Below, piece after piece: positions 63,616 to 64,000 of a stretch of 64,000 nucleotides of DNA. The first letter of the stretch is position 1. Each line of letters opens with the position of its first letter. The translations under genes were made by a program, and so were the position numbers. The notes below the pieces were generated by a model, which worked only from the letters and a program-made list of their open reading frames with translations, had not been told where the DNA came from and made no database searches. The stretch spans positions 14,113 to 78,112 of the forward strand of contig JACKBV010000021.1 of the NCBI GenBank assembly GCA_020634315.1, read 5' to 3'. Source of the DNA: Ardenticatenaceae bacterium. Its GTDB lineage: Bacteria > Chloroflexota > Anaerolineae > Promineifilales > Promineifilaceae.

Positions 63616-63651
63616 CTGGAAGCGCGTTCTACACATAGAACGCGCTTCCAG
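63616..63651 (+). terminator. Hairpin at the end of the dcw cluster
   Basis: CTGGAAGCGCGTTCTA (63616-63631), CACA, TAGAACGCGCTTCCAG (63636-63651): a perfect 16-bp stem 29 bases after the ftsZ stop. No T-run follows. Confidence 0.7.
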
Positions 63652-63710
63652 ATACTAACTCCCCCCGCTCACCAGTACCAAATTTTAAGGTTTTTTCACG
63701 CAATGCTTGC

Positions 63711-63739
63711 TTGTCACCCCTATGCGGGCATGTTATACT
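63711..63739 (+). promoter_or_regulatory. Promoter of nrdR
   Basis: TTGTCA (63711-63716), exactly 17 bases, TATACT (63734-63739). The start point would be near 63746, giving a leader of about 120 bases. Confidence 0.75.
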
Positions 63740-63758
63740 ACCCCTCTTCGTGCGCTAA

Positions 63759-63847
63759 ATGTGGGGGCAAAAATCGCAAAACCCCCATATATGGCGGATA
63801 TAGCGGATTTTTGATTATTTGTTCCATAAATTGGTTATGTTAACCAA
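63759..63847 (+). promoter_or_regulatory. Two hairpins in the nrdR leader
   Basis: ATGTGGGGG (63759-63767) pairs with CCCCCATAT (63782-63790). TTGGTTA (63831-63837) and TAACCAA (63841-63847) form a second stem just before the ribosome site GAGAGGG. They could be control elements of the leader. No NrdR box of the usual kind is evident. Confidence 0.45.
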
Positions 63848-63864
63848 TATGCGAGAGGGTAACT

Positions 63865-64000
63865 GTGAAATGTCCATATTGTGATAATGACAAGACACGT
63901 GTCATTGATACAAGCCATGATACTCGTGGAGGAACACGGCGGCGGCGGATTTGTGATGTTTGTGATCGCCGTTTTAGCTCCTACGAGCGTCCCATGTTAG
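63865..64000 (+). CDS. nrdR: Transcriptional repressor NrdR, N-terminal part
   Basis: Represses ribonucleotide reductase genes in response to nucleotides. The gene runs off the window after 45 codons. The zinc ribbon is complete: Cys3 and Cys6 (KCPYC), Cys30 and Cys33 (RICDVC), with TRVIDTS, GGTRRRRIC and RFSSYERP matching the family. The start is GTG at 63865 after GAGAGGG. The ATP-cone domain lies beyond the end. Confidence 0.92.
   Translation, partial: MKCPYCDNDKTRVIDTSHDTRGGTRRRRICDVCDRRFSSYERPML

Overview
This is a stretch of bacterial chromosome with dense, mostly operonic gene packing. It holds no rRNA, tRNA, CRISPR array, phage gene or transposase that I can recognise. Gene content suggests a respiring, menaquinone-using bacterium that makes peptidoglycan. 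The evidence is a 14-subunit-type NADH dehydrogenase operon, menC, heme A synthase, a copper-delivery cluster for a heme-copper oxidase, and a complete-looking dcw cluster headed by mraZ. A Chloroflexota (Anaerolineae/Ardenticatenia-like) origin is my best guess from gene repertoire and protein style. It is an inference, not a measurement.

Layout: 1-7069 carries nuoG (3' end) to nuoM, closed by a perfect terminator. 7137-10067 holds a metallophosphoesterase and a molybdopterin oxidoreductase, which separate nuoN (10212-11702) from the rest of the complex. 11791-16929 is a minus-strand block: DUF72 protein, ctaA, an FtsK-type DNA translocase and a three-S1-domain RNA-binding protein. 17152-23719 is mixed: birA, a small acidic tail-anchored protein, penicillin acylase, prepilin peptidase, a KDPG-aldolase-like protein without the usual lysine, and a GNAT protein. 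23814-27538 is a copper-handling operon: a DeoR-type HTH fused to a NosL-like Cys-rich domain, a polyferredoxin, SCO1/SenC, a FixH/YtkA-like lipoprotein and PCu(A)C. 27652-31668 holds menC, a four-helix-bundle protein, proC and a GT-C-like membrane protein. 31838-37765 is an envelope locus: two LysM proteins around a class A PBP. 38039-39952 is a KimA-like APC permease with an intrinsic terminator inside its leader. 40471-43462 encodes a lipoprotein and the MsrP/MsrQ methionine sulfoxide reductase. 43507-45303 is an SPFH protein. 45304-46110 is an unusual 0.8-kb gap ending in a textbook mraZ promoter and operator. 46111-63587 is the dcw cluster, without murE: mraZ-rsmH-ftsL-ftsI-murF-mraY-murD-ftsW-murG-cvpA-murC-murB-ddl-ftsQ-ftsA-ftsZ. 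The window ends in nrdR.

The most striking signal is not a gene. The palindrome ACGGCCGT (usually AACGGCCGTT, often extended to GGAAACGGCCGTTTCC) occurs about 95 times by my hand count, where about one copy is expected by chance. Most copies lie inside reading frames, where they write Thr-Ala-Val, Asn-Gly-Arg or Arg-Pro. Two intergenic terminators are built from facing pairs of it. This looks like a highly iterated palindrome comparable in style to cyanobacterial HIP1 but with a different sequence. A second iterated class, short degenerate runs such as CGGTAATCGGTAA or AATACGCAATACGC, fills many gaps inside operons.

All coordinates, motif positions and counts were worked out by eye. No database search was possible.
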